A stretch of 64,000 bases of DNA, taken from positions 930,001 through 994,000 of the forward strand of contig CBDDAF010000003.1 of NCBI GenBank assembly GCA_965224815.1, in the 5' to 3' direction. Shown piece by piece: positions 7,341-15,941 of the stretch. The number at the start of each line of letters is the position of its first letter. Within the stretch, counting starts at the first letter, position 1. The notes below the pieces were generated by a model that had not been told where the DNA came from, did no database searches, and saw only the letters and a list, made by a program, of their open reading frames with translations. The position numbers and the translations under genes are program-made. The stretch is from CAYPEL01 sp036479985. GTDB taxonomy: Bacteria > Pseudomonadota > Gammaproteobacteria > DSM-19610.

Positions 7341-9728
7341 TTATGGCGGTGCTGGTTGACCAAAATGGATCTTCAATATCCCCACATCCAACCCGTTCAC
7401 CACCCCATCACCGTTAAAATCCGCTGCGGCATTACTGGTGCCAAACGCCTGTTTGAAAATACCCACATCCAACCCGTTGGTCACGCCATCATTATTCAAG
7501 TCGGTATCAAACGGCACCAGATTAAAGTTCTGTGTGACTAATGCATTCGTCTGTTGCACATTCACACTCGAACTCGCATTATTAAAACCAGGTTTAGTCA
7601 CATTAGCTGTGGCAGCGATAGGCACCGGCAACCCCTCAATCACATAATAGCCACCCTCGTCAGAGGTAGCACTGCGGGTGCTGATAACTGCTACCACACC
7701 AACAACCGACAGAGTAGACCCAGCCCGGCGCATATTCCCCCCCACAACGCCACCGAAAAAATTGGTGTCGTCGCTTTTGAAATGGAACGTCTCACTCAGG
7801 GTGCGCGCGCCAAAGCGGTCGACTGCTTGCACTTGCCAGCAATAGGTACCCAGATCCGTTAATCCACCTTCGGCACCGACATAGCTTTGTGATGAGGGTA
7901 TGTCATAACGACTGAAGTCGGTGTCTATCAGAACACCTGTGCCAGCGTCTGTTTCACACGCACCGCCTACTTCTGCTGCGATGAACAGGTTGTAGGTCAC
8001 CGCATCCCCATTATTATCAAAGGATTGTTCCCAGTCGTAGAGTTGCCGAGTTTTTGCAGTTGGCGCGGAGGCCGACAGATCAGCACCTGGAAAGAGCAGA
8101 TTGAAGGTAGGTTCGGGTACCTGGTTGCCAGCGGCATCGATATAAATAATCGAGGTCAGGGAGATAGTCGAACGTCCTGTCTTTTGATTACAGCCTTCCA
8201 GGATATAGAACACTTCATATTTTCCTGGTGTTGAGAAGTTGAAAATTGCACTGAATGTTGTACCGAAACCATTGGTACTCGTAGTCGTCAAGGGCACAGA
8301 AATATAAGGTGGCAGTAATTGTTCACTGGAGCCGGTTGGCGCTGGAACAACCGCGCCCGGAATCCGGACATAAGCGGTTGCTGATGTGCACTGTTTACTT
8401 TCTAACGAAAATACCGCGAGTGGATACATCCCTGGTTTCGGGTGTGAAACCTCAGGTGCGATACTGATGCCGGTATTGTCTGGTGGTAAATTCGGCCCGT
8501 ATCCCAGATGAACTGTCCTGGCGACTTGCCCGTCATCTGCCAGGCTGCCATTCGACAAAGCATGCGTGCCGATTGAATCCTGATTATCATCTAACAGCGG
8601 ATGCTGTCTGGAATTGTCGTTGTACTGGTTAACCAGTTGCCGGGTTGTATCATCGGCACGGGCATGGAGGCGCGTTCGCTCGGCTACTGGCGTGAAAGCC
8701 TGTTGAAAACTCAAACCGCGTTTTAATTCCTGCTGGAATTCTTCCAGAAAGAAAGACCCGATGCGGATACCATCGCTTTCTACAGGGCCTTTCAGTGTTT
8801 CTTCATCATCCGAACCGCTGGTGACGATTACCCGGCTGGCTGAAAAGGGAGATTTGCTGAGTTTGGGAATAAAACTACCCGAAAAACACGCTGCCAGGGA
8901 TACTGTCCGGGGCCAGGCACGAATTTGCGGAATCGACTCCAGTTTTTCCAGCCAATTGTCGAGCTGACCCGGGTCGAGCACTTCGCCACTCGTATTTAAG
9001 TGGAACTTGTCGACATTACCATGATTGACCAATATGAAATGCACCGGGCCAGGATCATCCACACCACTGGCAACTCTACTCATAATGTCATTAACCGCAC
9101 CATCGATTGCGGCCAGTGAGGGTATTTCGTCTACCTGAATATCGGGCGGTATGGTAGATACGGCCTGGTTGAAGTAATAAATTCGGCTGTCGGTGAAGTT
9201 ACGCGTGTATCTCAGTGTACGATAGATATTGTTTGCGGATTTGTTGTGGGTTTTTTCTCCAGCACCGCCGGGTACTGCACCTTCGATCAGGATAACGAAC
9301 CCGGCGTGAGTATTGAGCGTCAGATATTCGATTTGTGATTTACTGATAGTAAAATCAGGTCCAGCGTATTCTGCAACAATCTCCCAACTCCCAGGTGTTT
9401 CTCCAGAAAGTCTTAAATTGTTAAATAGCACCTCTCCGTTAGTATCCGTTTTACCGGTGATTCCTGCTTCTTGACCATCAGGGTCTGTTAAAATCAAAGT
9501 GATATTGTGACCAGACAAATGACTGGCGGGTGCAGGTATGCCGCCCACTCGCAGGGTAGCGGTTACAGAAAAGGTGTCAGTAGGCCGCACACTGTTACTG
9601 GAGATTTTCTGCGACAGCGTAGTGTTCGTCGCAGAAAAGGCCAATGCAGGAAAAAGAAACAGCAAGAGCAGCAAGCTGGTGAGCCTCTGCATTCGGGTAA
9701 TCGTAACATTCATATTACTGGTTAACAT
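7341..9728 (-). CDS. Secreted C13 (legumain-like) peptidase with C-terminal dockerin
   Basis: 795 residues. The start at 9728 has GGAG about 9 nt upstream; ATG 9713 is an alternative. The order is a signal peptide (to about residue 33, ALAFSA), an Ig-like or bacterial adhesin-type domain (about 35-140), a C13 peptidase domain (about 145-370) with catalytic His in ILVNHG and Cys in LAACFSG, Ig-like segments, a carboxypeptidase-regulatory-like beta domain (about 655-735), and a C-terminal type I dockerin made of two calcium-binding repeats, DLNNDGVTNGLDVGIFK and DFNGDGVVNGLDVGILK. No cohesin gene is visible in the window. It is divergent from tpsB and probably acts outside the inner membrane. 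The substrate is unknown; TpsA processing is only a guess. Confidence 0.88.
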   Translation of the reverse strand: MLTSNMNVTITRMQRLTSLLLLLFLFPALAFSATNTTLSQKISSNSVRPTDTFSVTATLRVGGIPAPASHLSGHNITLILTDPDGQEAGITGKTDTNGEVLFNNLRLSGETPGSWEIVAEYAGPDFTISKSQIEYLTLNTHAGFVILIEGAVPGGAGEKTHNKSANNIYRTLRYTRNFTDSRIYYFNQAVSTIPPDIQVDEIPSLAAIDGAVNDIMSRVASGVDDPGPVHFILVNHGNVDKFHLNTSGEVLDPGQLDNWLEKLESIPQIRAWPRTVSLAACFSGSFIPKLSKSPFSASRVIVTSGSDDEETLKGPVESDGIRIGSFFLEEFQQELKRGLSFQQAFTPVAERTRLHARADDTTRQLVNQYNDNSRQHPLLDDNQDSIGTHALSNGSLADDGQVARTVHLGYGPNLPPDNTGISIAPEVSHPKPGMYPLAVFSLESKQCTSATAYVRIPGAVVPAPTGSSEQLLPPYISVPLTTTSTNGFGTTFSAIFNFSTPGKYEVFYILEGCNQKTGRSTISLTSIIYIDAAGNQVPEPTFNLLFPGADLSASAPTAKTRQLYDWEQSFDNNGDAVTYNLFIAAEVGGACETDAGTGVLIDTDFSRYDIPSSQSYVGAEGGLTDLGTYCWQVQAVDRFGARTLSETFHFKSDDTNFFGGVVGGNMRRAGSTLSVVGVVAVISTRSATSDEGGYYVIEGLPVPIAATANVTKPGFNNASSSVNVQQTNALVTQNFNLVPFDTDLNNDGVTNGLDVGIFKQAFGTSNAAADFNGDGVVNGLDVGILKIHFGQPAPP

Positions 9729-9880
9729 AAGGATCCACTCCCTGCGTTTGGTATATAGATAGTGCCGCTAATTATAGAAATTACTTACAGCAGCACCTGG
9801 ATTGTAGTCTCTCTGAGACCGTTACAGGAAGACCATATCAAGCACATGAGGCTAGTGATGTGATTTATTTACATTTTTTT

Positions 9881-9895
9881 TGTGAAATATTCACA
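9881..9895. promoter_or_regulatory. Candidate Crp/Fnr-type operator
   Basis: TGTGAAATATTCACA is an inverted TGTGA/TCACA pair with a 5-nt centre, one base shorter than the classical Crp spacing. It lies between the divergent C13 peptidase and tpsB genes. A cyclase (689-2671) and a Crp-like regulator (12220-12867) flank the locus, which makes cyclic-nucleotide control plausible but unproven. Confidence 0.4.
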
Positions 9896-9933
9896 TTTGG
9901 GGCTCAACCCTCCAACATTTACGTGCAAATCCT

Positions 9934-10015
9934 GTAGGAGCGGCTTCAGCCGCGATGAATTCACCGCAAATATCCTTAGCACCGGTGAATTCATCGCGGC
10001 TGAAGCCGCTCCTAC
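9934..10015. repeat. REPIN upstream of tpsB
   Basis: Full-length arms with a ~36-nt loop. The tpsB frame is open through it, which makes a false N-terminal extension. Confidence 0.95.
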
Positions 10016-10052
10016 AGAAATAACAGCAATAACAGCAATATTTGTTGTTTTT

Positions 10053-11747
10053 ATGTATGCTACTGAAATGGTCTGGAAACAATCACTTTGTGCTTTGTCT
10101 GCTCTCCTTCCAGCACTCCTGTTCGCGGCCCCGACACCAACATTTGATCTGCCTCGACCTTCTGATGAAAAACCTGAATTGCCGGCTATTGAACCACCCG
10201 CACCCGCTCCACTTATCCTGCCTCCTATTCCACCTCCGTCAGACGAGAACCGTTTATCAACGACGCCCAGCGTCTACGTTCGAAAAATTATTCTTAATGG
10301 CAGTTCGGTGTTTGATAAAGATGATTTTGCAACCGTGCTGGCACCTTATCTGAACCGGAAAATTGCGACTGAAGAATTACAAAATTTACGCCAGGCGATT
10401 AGCCGGTTGTATATTGAACACGGTTATATTAATTCCGGGGCAATGATTCCTGATCAGGCGGTCACTGATGGTGTTATTCAGATCAATATCATTGAAGGCA
10501 CTCTCTCCGCTATCGATGTTAAAGGTAATCGCTGGTTGAGAGACGGCTATCTTCGTAAACGCGTGGAACTTGGCGTGGAAACACCTTTGAATGTAAACAG
10601 TCTGCGCGAACGCCTGCAATTGTTGCAGCAAGACCCACATATCCAGAGACTGAATGCAGCACTGGTTCCAGGCGTTGCGCCCGGTGAAGGTATTTTATCG
10701 CTGCGTGTCGATGAACAACGGCCTTATCAGCTATGGCTTAATGTTAATAATGATCGTTCACCGTCTGTTGGTTCGAATCAGGCTGAATTATTGTTCCGGC
10801 ATAACAGCTTGACCAGAAACGGCGACACGCTGGAACTGGCATATGGTAAAACCGAAGGTCTGGATCACGGTTATGTGCAATACGATATTCCAGTCACGGC
10901 CTATGATACCAGTCTGGGCTTCAAGTACAGCAAGGATGATTCTGATGTCGTTGAAGAGCCGTTTGATTCACTGGATATTCGCAGTAAATCTGATTCATTA
11001 GGCATCCATATCAATCAGCCTGTCTATCGAACTCTGAACCAAACCTTATCACTTGGGCTGTCGTTCGAACACCGGCGCAGTAAATCTTTTTTACTCGGCG
11101 AGCCATTTTCATTTAACCTGGGCGCTGATAAGGGTGAAACCAAAGTGACCGTATTGCGTTTTTCACAAAACTGGTTGAACCGGGATCGCAAACAGGTATT
11201 GACTGCCCGTTCACAGTTCAGTTTAGGCCTGGATGCCCTGGACGCAACCATGGTTAACCCAGAGGTCAATGGAAAGTTTTTTACCTGGCTGGGCCAGTTT
11301 CAATGGGCACGCCAGGTTAGCAGCCGGGATATCCAGATTCTATTCCGTACTGATGTTCAGCTTTCAAACGATGACTTGTTCCCGCTTGAACAAATAGCCA
11401 TCGGCGGGATGAACAGCGTACGTGGCTACCGGAAAAACCAGCTAGTCCGCGATAATGGTGTACTGGTTTCACTGGAAGCACGCATACCCCTCTGGCAAAA
11501 TAAATTCGGTCTCAACAGGCTGGAGCTGGTGCCCTTTATTGATTATGGTAATGGCTGGAATAAGGATCTAAATACACCCTCACCTAATGACATCTACAGC
11601 GCCGGTCTTGGGCTACGTGCATCTCTGTTACAACAGCGGCTGCATCTGAGTCTCTATGCGGCTCACGCATTTCGAGACATTGATAATCCTGAAAATGATT
11701 TACAGGATGACGGCATACATTTTCAGATCAGCGGCCGGTTATTTTAA
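10053..11747 (+). CDS. TpsB outer-membrane transporter (ShlB/FhaC/HecB family)
   Basis: 564 residues from ATG 10053; ATG 10068 is equally possible. The frame runs back to 9882 only by reading the REPIN. A signal peptide (ending FAAPTPTF) leads to a Pro-rich linker, a POTRA_2 domain (about 80-155; VYVRKIILNGSSVF, SRLYIEHGYINSGA), a second POTRA-like part, and a 16-strand ShlB barrel (about 230-564). The barrel contains the Omp85/TpsB L6 motif VRGY in GGMNSVRGYRKNQLV and ends in GRLF, with a terminal aromatic BAM signal. The predicted role is secreting the TpsA at 3765-6614 across the outer membrane. tpsA and tpsB are separated by the RAYT and peptidase genes, which is unusual for a TPS pair. 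Confidence 0.93.
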   Translation: MYATEMVWKQSLCALSALLPALLFAAPTPTFDLPRPSDEKPELPAIEPPAPAPLILPPIPPPSDENRLSTTPSVYVRKIILNGSSVFDKDDFATVLAPYLNRKIATEELQNLRQAISRLYIEHGYINSGAMIPDQAVTDGVIQINIIEGTLSAIDVKGNRWLRDGYLRKRVELGVETPLNVNSLRERLQLLQQDPHIQRLNAALVPGVAPGEGILSLRVDEQRPYQLWLNVNNDRSPSVGSNQAELLFRHNSLTRNGDTLELAYGKTEGLDHGYVQYDIPVTAYDTSLGFKYSKDDSDVVEEPFDSLDIRSKSDSLGIHINQPVYRTLNQTLSLGLSFEHRRSKSFLLGEPFSFNLGADKGETKVTVLRFSQNWLNRDRKQVLTARSQFSLGLDALDATMVNPEVNGKFFTWLGQFQWARQVSSRDIQILFRTDVQLSNDDLFPLEQIAIGGMNSVRGYRKNQLVRDNGVLVSLEARIPLWQNKFGLNRLELVPFIDYGNGWNKDLNTPSPNDIYSAGLGLRASLLQQRLHLSLYAAHAFRDIDNPENDLQDDGIHFQISGRLF

Positions 11748-11749
11748 CT

Positions 11750-11808
11750 GTAGGAGCGGCTTCAGCCGCGATCACCGGTGCACTCATCGCGGCTGAAGCC
11801 GCTCCTAC
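11750..11808. repeat. REPIN downstream of tpsB
   Basis: Compact REPIN with loop TCACCGGTGCACTCAT. The REPINs at 12099 and 12895 share this loop or nearly so, which suggests recent local copying. Confidence 0.95.
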
Positions 11809-11825
11809 AAGTATGTGCAAACGTG

Positions 11826-11987
11826 TTAACGCTGGGGGGTTTTTCTGGCCTGTTTATTTTGTCGTTCAATGCCACTACTTGCTAAACGAATTAAAAACAC
11901 CATACACACGATCGTTGTTGCGACAAAGAATGACAGAATAAGAATGGATTGGACTAACTGAACGATTACCGAATCAAAACTGAACAT
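11826..11987 (-). CDS. Small single-TM membrane protein (53 aa)
   Basis: A short frame beginning MFSFDSVIVQLVQ and ending KTPQR, 53 residues. One hydrophobic helix (about 6-34) is followed by a basic cytoplasmic-type tail (RLASSGIERQNKQARK). The start is strongly supported by AGGAGG about 9 nt upstream of ATG 11987. It lies between two near-identical REPINs and has no neighbour on its strand. I do not recognise the family. The good ribosome site and the TM/basic-tail pattern argue for a real small membrane protein. Confidence 0.65.
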   Translation of the reverse strand: MFSFDSVIVQLVQSILILSFFVATTIVCMVFLIRLASSGIERQNKQARKTPQR

Positions 11988-12098
11988 TTTATTACCCTCC
12001 TGGCACTACCAAGAAACCTTTTATGAAGCTAGTAAACATACAGACGCCAGCAGTGCCGCACGAGGCACTATGTCACCGTAAAATTGTTAATATTACCT

Positions 12099-12157
12099 GT
12101 AGGAGCGGCTTCAGCCGCGATCACCGGTGCACTCATCGCGGCTGAAGCCGCTCCTAC
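12099..12157. repeat. REPIN upstream of the Crp/Fnr gene
   Basis: Same loop as the REPIN at 11750-11808. The regulator frame is open through the right arm back to 12127. Confidence 0.95.
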
Positions 12158-12219
12158 AGAGTATTTGTACGAATCATGATGAGTTACAATACTGCTTCAG
12201 TCATTTAAGGCCAGCCGCT

Positions 12220-12867
12220 ATGGATACGAAATTTTCATTTTTTGAAAAACTGAATGATTCTGAGGCAAAACAATTACTGGATAATGCAAACATTCGAACC
12301 TTCCCTAAAAACACTATCGTGTTTAGTGAAGGTGATGATGGGTCTAATTTATTTCTTGTAATATCTGGCCGGGTTAAGGTTTTTCTCAGCGACGATGATG
12401 GAAAAGAAATAGATATCAACTTTCATGGTGCCGGAGAAAACTTTGGTGAATTGGCTATATTGGGATGCGACCAAAGAACTGCCTCAGTCATGACTATGGA
12501 ATCCACCAAACTGGCTGCAATCAGCAAACAAGTCTTTCAGAAGTTTCTAAAAGATCACCCGGAACAAGCTTATGTCATTATACAAGGCCTGTGTAAACAA
12601 CTGGCCAAGTTGACAGACAACGTAAAAAGTCTTGCCTTACTGGATATTTATGGCAGAGTAGCCAGATTGCTAATTCGTTCATCTGAAGAAAGTGATAACG
12701 GGGAAAAGATCATCAATGAGCGTTTAACCCATCAGAAAATCGCTGATCAAATCGGTTCATCGCGGGAAATGGTAAGCCGTATTATGAAAGACCTGAAAGC
12801 CGGTGGTTATGTTGATACTGTTGATAAGAAGATAATCATTAAAGGTGCTTTACCTAAAAACTGGTAA
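12220..12867 (+). CDS. Crp/Fnr-family transcriptional regulator
   Basis: 215 residues from ATG 12220. The apparent extension to 12127 encodes REP sequence (SRLKPLLQ) and is rejected. A cyclic-nucleotide-binding beta-barrel (about 15-130) includes GDDGSNLFLVISGRVKV and GENFGELAIL, the phosphate-binding-cassette region. A dimerisation helix follows, then a Crp-type winged helix-turn-helix (about 150-205) with LTHQKIADQIGSSREMVSRIM. There are no clustered N-terminal cysteines for an Fnr iron-sulfur cluster, so a Crp-like ligand mode is more likely. The CHASE2 cyclase gene in the same locus could provide the ligand (inference). The targets are unknown. Confidence 0.9.
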   Translation: MDTKFSFFEKLNDSEAKQLLDNANIRTFPKNTIVFSEGDDGSNLFLVISGRVKVFLSDDDGKEIDINFHGAGENFGELAILGCDQRTASVMTMESTKLAAISKQVFQKFLKDHPEQAYVIIQGLCKQLAKLTDNVKSLALLDIYGRVARLLIRSSEESDNGEKIINERLTHQKIADQIGSSREMVSRIMKDLKAGGYVDTVDKKIIIKGALPKNW

Positions 12868-12894
12868 CGTGTCTGAAAAATAGCACATACCCCT

Positions 12895-12953
12895 GTAGGA
12901 GCGGCTTCAGCCGCGATCACCGGTGCGTTCATCGCGGCTGAAGCCGCTCCTAC
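12895..12953. repeat. REPIN between convergent Crp and GGDEF/EAL genes
   Basis: Compact REPIN with loop TCACCGGTGCGTTCAT, two changes from the loops at 11750 and 12099. Confidence 0.95.
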
Positions 12954-12959
12954 AGACCA

Positions 12960-15941
12960 TTACGATTCAGTAGTTAACTCGACGGGAACTTTGATGAAAG
13001 CTGTGCATTCCTCTATTGGAACTGGCTTACCGATACCCCAGCCTTGTACAAAGTCGACACCCATGTCACGCAGTTTATCGGCAATCTCGGAATTCTCGAC
13101 AAACTCGGCGATGGTTTTTTTACCCATCAGGTGAGAGATTTCGTTAATTGATGCCACCATGGCAGCGTCAATTGGATTGTCTACGATATCTTTTACAAAC
13201 CGCCCATCAATTTTAATGTAGTCGACCGGTATATTCTGTAAGTAACCGTAGGATGAAAGGCCACTGCCAAAATCATCGAGCGCAAAACTACAACCGATTT
13301 CCTTTAGCGAACGTATGAAATCCAGAGCCTGACCCATGTTGTTAATGGCCGCAGTCTCTGTGATCTCAAAACAGATGACTTCCGGCGGCACCTCATAACG
13401 ACTTAGATTTAACTTAATAAACTGTAATGTTTTCTCGTCACCCAGCGACTGCCCTGATAGATTCACTGATATTTTCTGCTGCTGCGGAAGAAAGTCGCCG
13501 AACATTTGGCCATGATAAGCCTCGCAGACTTTGGTGACTACATAGCGATCAATTGATTTAATCAGATTATAGCGTTCAGCCGCTGGCAAAAATGCACCCG
13601 GCAATACAAGTGAGCCATCACGATCGAGCATTCGCACCAGAACCTCACAGTGCGACCCCGGTTCTGCATCACTAACCAAAGGTTCGATAGGTTGTACAAA
13701 CAGAATCATCCTGTTCTCATCCAGTGCTTCGGTTATTCTGGACACCCAGCGCATTTCGCTGCGCTTGCCATCAGCTTCGTCTTCACTGGATATAGCTATG
13801 TGCACTCGGTTTCGCCCTGCCTCTTTGGCCGCATAGCAAGCAGCGTCAGCACTACTGAGCACATCGGCAACAGATCGACTATGTTGGTCAAATCCAACCA
13901 GTCCGATACTGACACCGACTTCAAAAGATTGGTCGTCCCAGCCGAAACGGAAATCCTCGATATCCTGGCGAATCTTTTCGCACACCCTGGCTGCGTTATC
14001 TATATCACAATCTTCCAGCAATATGGCGAATTCATCGCCACCCAAACGCGCCAAGGTATCGTGGGCACGAATAGGTTCAGCGAGTTGGCGCGACAATTGC
14101 CGCAGCAGCTCGTCACCTGCAGCATGGCCACAAGTGTCATTAATTACTTTGAACTGATCAAGATCAAGAAATGCCACTGAGTGCTCTCGCTGTTCATTAC
14201 GTGCGAACATGAGCGCATTCTCCATGCGTAGTTCAAACTCATAGCGATTAACAAGTCCTGTCAGTGTGTCGTGCGTTGCCTGGTAAGACAGTTTTCGTTG
14301 CAATCTACGTTCACGGGTAACATCGCGAAAAACCAGGATGGCACCGGCCACATCACCGTCTTTTCCATAAATAGGTGCAGCGGAGTCATCGACTGCAATT
14401 TGTGATCCATCACGACAGATAAGATTGCTATCGTTTTCCAGCAAAACGACTTCACCGGTCAACAGGCAGCGACTCACCGGACATTCCACTGATTCCTGAG
14501 TATTTTCGTTGACGACCTGAAACACCCTAGACAACGTTTCCCCGCGCACCTCTTCAAATGTCCAGCCAGTCAAACGTTCAGCAACCGGGTTCATCATAGT
14601 GATGATTTCGTATTGACTGGTTGTAATGACGGCATCACCAATAGAGTTCAGGGTGGTCTCAGCAAAGTCACGCGATATCGCAAGCTGCTCTGTGCGCCGT
14701 GCAACGCGCTCCTCCAGTTCCTGCCTGGCTTTTTCCAGTGCATCGGTCTTTTCTTGAACAGCATGTCGCATGCTATTAAAAGTTTCAGTCAATGTCGCAA
14801 GCTCATCGTGCCCTACCACTTCAAGGTCACTCTTCAGTTGGCCTTTACCTAGCTGTTGCGCAGCTTTTGACAACGCGGAAATAGGTTTGGTCAAGCGCCG
14901 GGCGCTGCGCTGTGACAGAGACACCGTTACTATCGACATTAAAATTAACAATGCAGCCGCGGCCAGGGCCGACATAGAAACCACCTTTTCTACATGATCA
15001 GCTTGTGCTCGCATTGCATCTGTATGCTGTGCAGACAAGGCGCCTAACCTATTCAGTAACCGCCGTGCTAACGGCACTGCCTCAGCACTCAAGCGGTATT
15101 GCGCAACATTCCAATGAGGGTCTTTACGTATACTAATGAGTTTATCGCCAAACTGTTCGAACACAGTTAGCTCTGCATGAATCTGTTGATATAATTCGTG
15201 TTGTTCTTCAGAAAGCACGCTGCGAAACTCAGTTACACCGCTAAACAAAGTAACTGCCAGATCTAAACTGTCTTTGAATGCATTGATGTATTGCGATTCC
15301 GGTGTGTTCAAATATCGTTCAAGCCCGGTAATACTCTGATTAATCTGGTATCGAAAACCAGTCATATCTTTAAGTAGAAAACTACTTTTTACTTCATCAA
15401 GTTCATATGATTCCAGGACAATCATTCCCGAGATGGCGTGCAGAATAGTATCTGCGAGGGGAACGATATTGCTAGTGAAGTAGTGCTGAGCGCGATTATT
15501 GCCAGGTGTCTGGGCAACATCTTCGATCCACCATTGTGATTCTTCCAGGTCCTTTAGCAAGCCAGTAATTTCTTGTAACTCTTTAGATGCTTCGGCATCA
15601 ACTGCACCGTCCAATCTGGATTCAAGCTCCGTCATAGCTGGAAAAATATCCTGCTCCCAGGCCTGTTTACGTTCTACACGGAATTCATGATGCCCCAAGG
15701 CTACCCAGCCACGCATGGCTGCCAGTGAAGATTGAATACCATTGAGGACACGCTGTGATGCCTGTGCAGTCGGCCCAATATCCGTCGCAAGCCGACTGGC
15801 ACTTGAACCCAATGTCCAGGTAGCAAGCTGCGCTGCACATAACATTACAAAACCAAGAGCAGCGATGCTCAAATGTGAACGCAGTAACTTTGTTTGAAGC
15901 CGATCCATAGATGTTTTTCTGGTTAGCAGGTGAGCGATCAC
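12960..15941 (-). CDS. Membrane sensor diguanylate cyclase/phosphodiesterase (HAMP-PAS-GGDEF-EAL)
   Basis: 993 residues if the GTG at 15941 is used, which overlaps the upstream stop by 4 nt; ATG 15908 gives a protein 11 residues shorter. The order is TM1 (about 25-45), a helical periplasmic sensor region (about 50-315), TM2 (about 318-345), HAMP (to about 400) with a coiled coil, PAS (about 415-540, TLNSIGDAVITT), GGDEF (about 555-715) with intact GGDEF in RLGGDEFAILLED, and EAL (about 735-985). EAL landmarks are CEVLVRM in place of EAL, ITETAAINN and ALDDFGSGLSSYGYLQ. Both domains look catalytically plausible, so the net direction of c-di-GMP turnover is open. It is co-transcribed with the repeat protein upstream. 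Confidence 0.92.
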   Translation of the reverse strand: MIAHLLTRKTSMDRLQTKLLRSHLSIAALGFVMLCAAQLATWTLGSSASRLATDIGPTAQASQRVLNGIQSSLAAMRGWVALGHHEFRVERKQAWEQDIFPAMTELESRLDGAVDAEASKELQEITGLLKDLEESQWWIEDVAQTPGNNRAQHYFTSNIVPLADTILHAISGMIVLESYELDEVKSSFLLKDMTGFRYQINQSITGLERYLNTPESQYINAFKDSLDLAVTLFSGVTEFRSVLSEEQHELYQQIHAELTVFEQFGDKLISIRKDPHWNVAQYRLSAEAVPLARRLLNRLGALSAQHTDAMRAQADHVEKVVSMSALAAAALLILMSIVTVSLSQRSARRLTKPISALSKAAQQLGKGQLKSDLEVVGHDELATLTETFNSMRHAVQEKTDALEKARQELEERVARRTEQLAISRDFAETTLNSIGDAVITTSQYEIITMMNPVAERLTGWTFEEVRGETLSRVFQVVNENTQESVECPVSRCLLTGEVVLLENDSNLICRDGSQIAVDDSAAPIYGKDGDVAGAILVFRDVTRERRLQRKLSYQATHDTLTGLVNRYEFELRMENALMFARNEQREHSVAFLDLDQFKVINDTCGHAAGDELLRQLSRQLAEPIRAHDTLARLGGDEFAILLEDCDIDNAARVCEKIRQDIEDFRFGWDDQSFEVGVSIGLVGFDQHSRSVADVLSSADAACYAAKEAGRNRVHIAISSEDEADGKRSEMRWVSRITEALDENRMILFVQPIEPLVSDAEPGSHCEVLVRMLDRDGSLVLPGAFLPAAERYNLIKSIDRYVVTKVCEAYHGQMFGDFLPQQQKISVNLSGQSLGDEKTLQFIKLNLSRYEVPPEVICFEITETAAINNMGQALDFIRSLKEIGCSFALDDFGSGLSSYGYLQNIPVDYIKIDGRFVKDIVDNPIDAAMVASINEISHLMGKKTIAEFVENSEIADKLRDMGVDFVQGWGIGKPVPIEECTAFIKVPVELTTES

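Larger units (their letters stand above)
9729..10052. other. Divergent intergenic region between C13 peptidase and tpsB
   Basis: 324 nt holding promoters for two divergent genes, a TGTGA/TCACA inverted repeat at 9881-9895 and a REPIN at 9934-10015. The AT-rich stretch 9855-9895 is the likely regulatory part. I see no other gene. Confidence 0.6.

Noticed and set aside
9882..10052. N-terminal extension of TpsB beginning MKYSHLGLN
   Set aside because: It is REP-derived (RSGFSRDEF, FIAAEAAPT); the signal peptide starts at 10053 or 10068.
12127..12219. N-terminal extension of the Crp/Fnr protein
   Set aside because: It encodes the right arm of a REPIN (SRLKPLLQ); the family domain starts at 12220.
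613..12953. REPINs as rho-independent terminators
   Set aside because: Strong hairpins, but no T runs follow and many lie upstream of genes; they form a repeat family with a RAYT.
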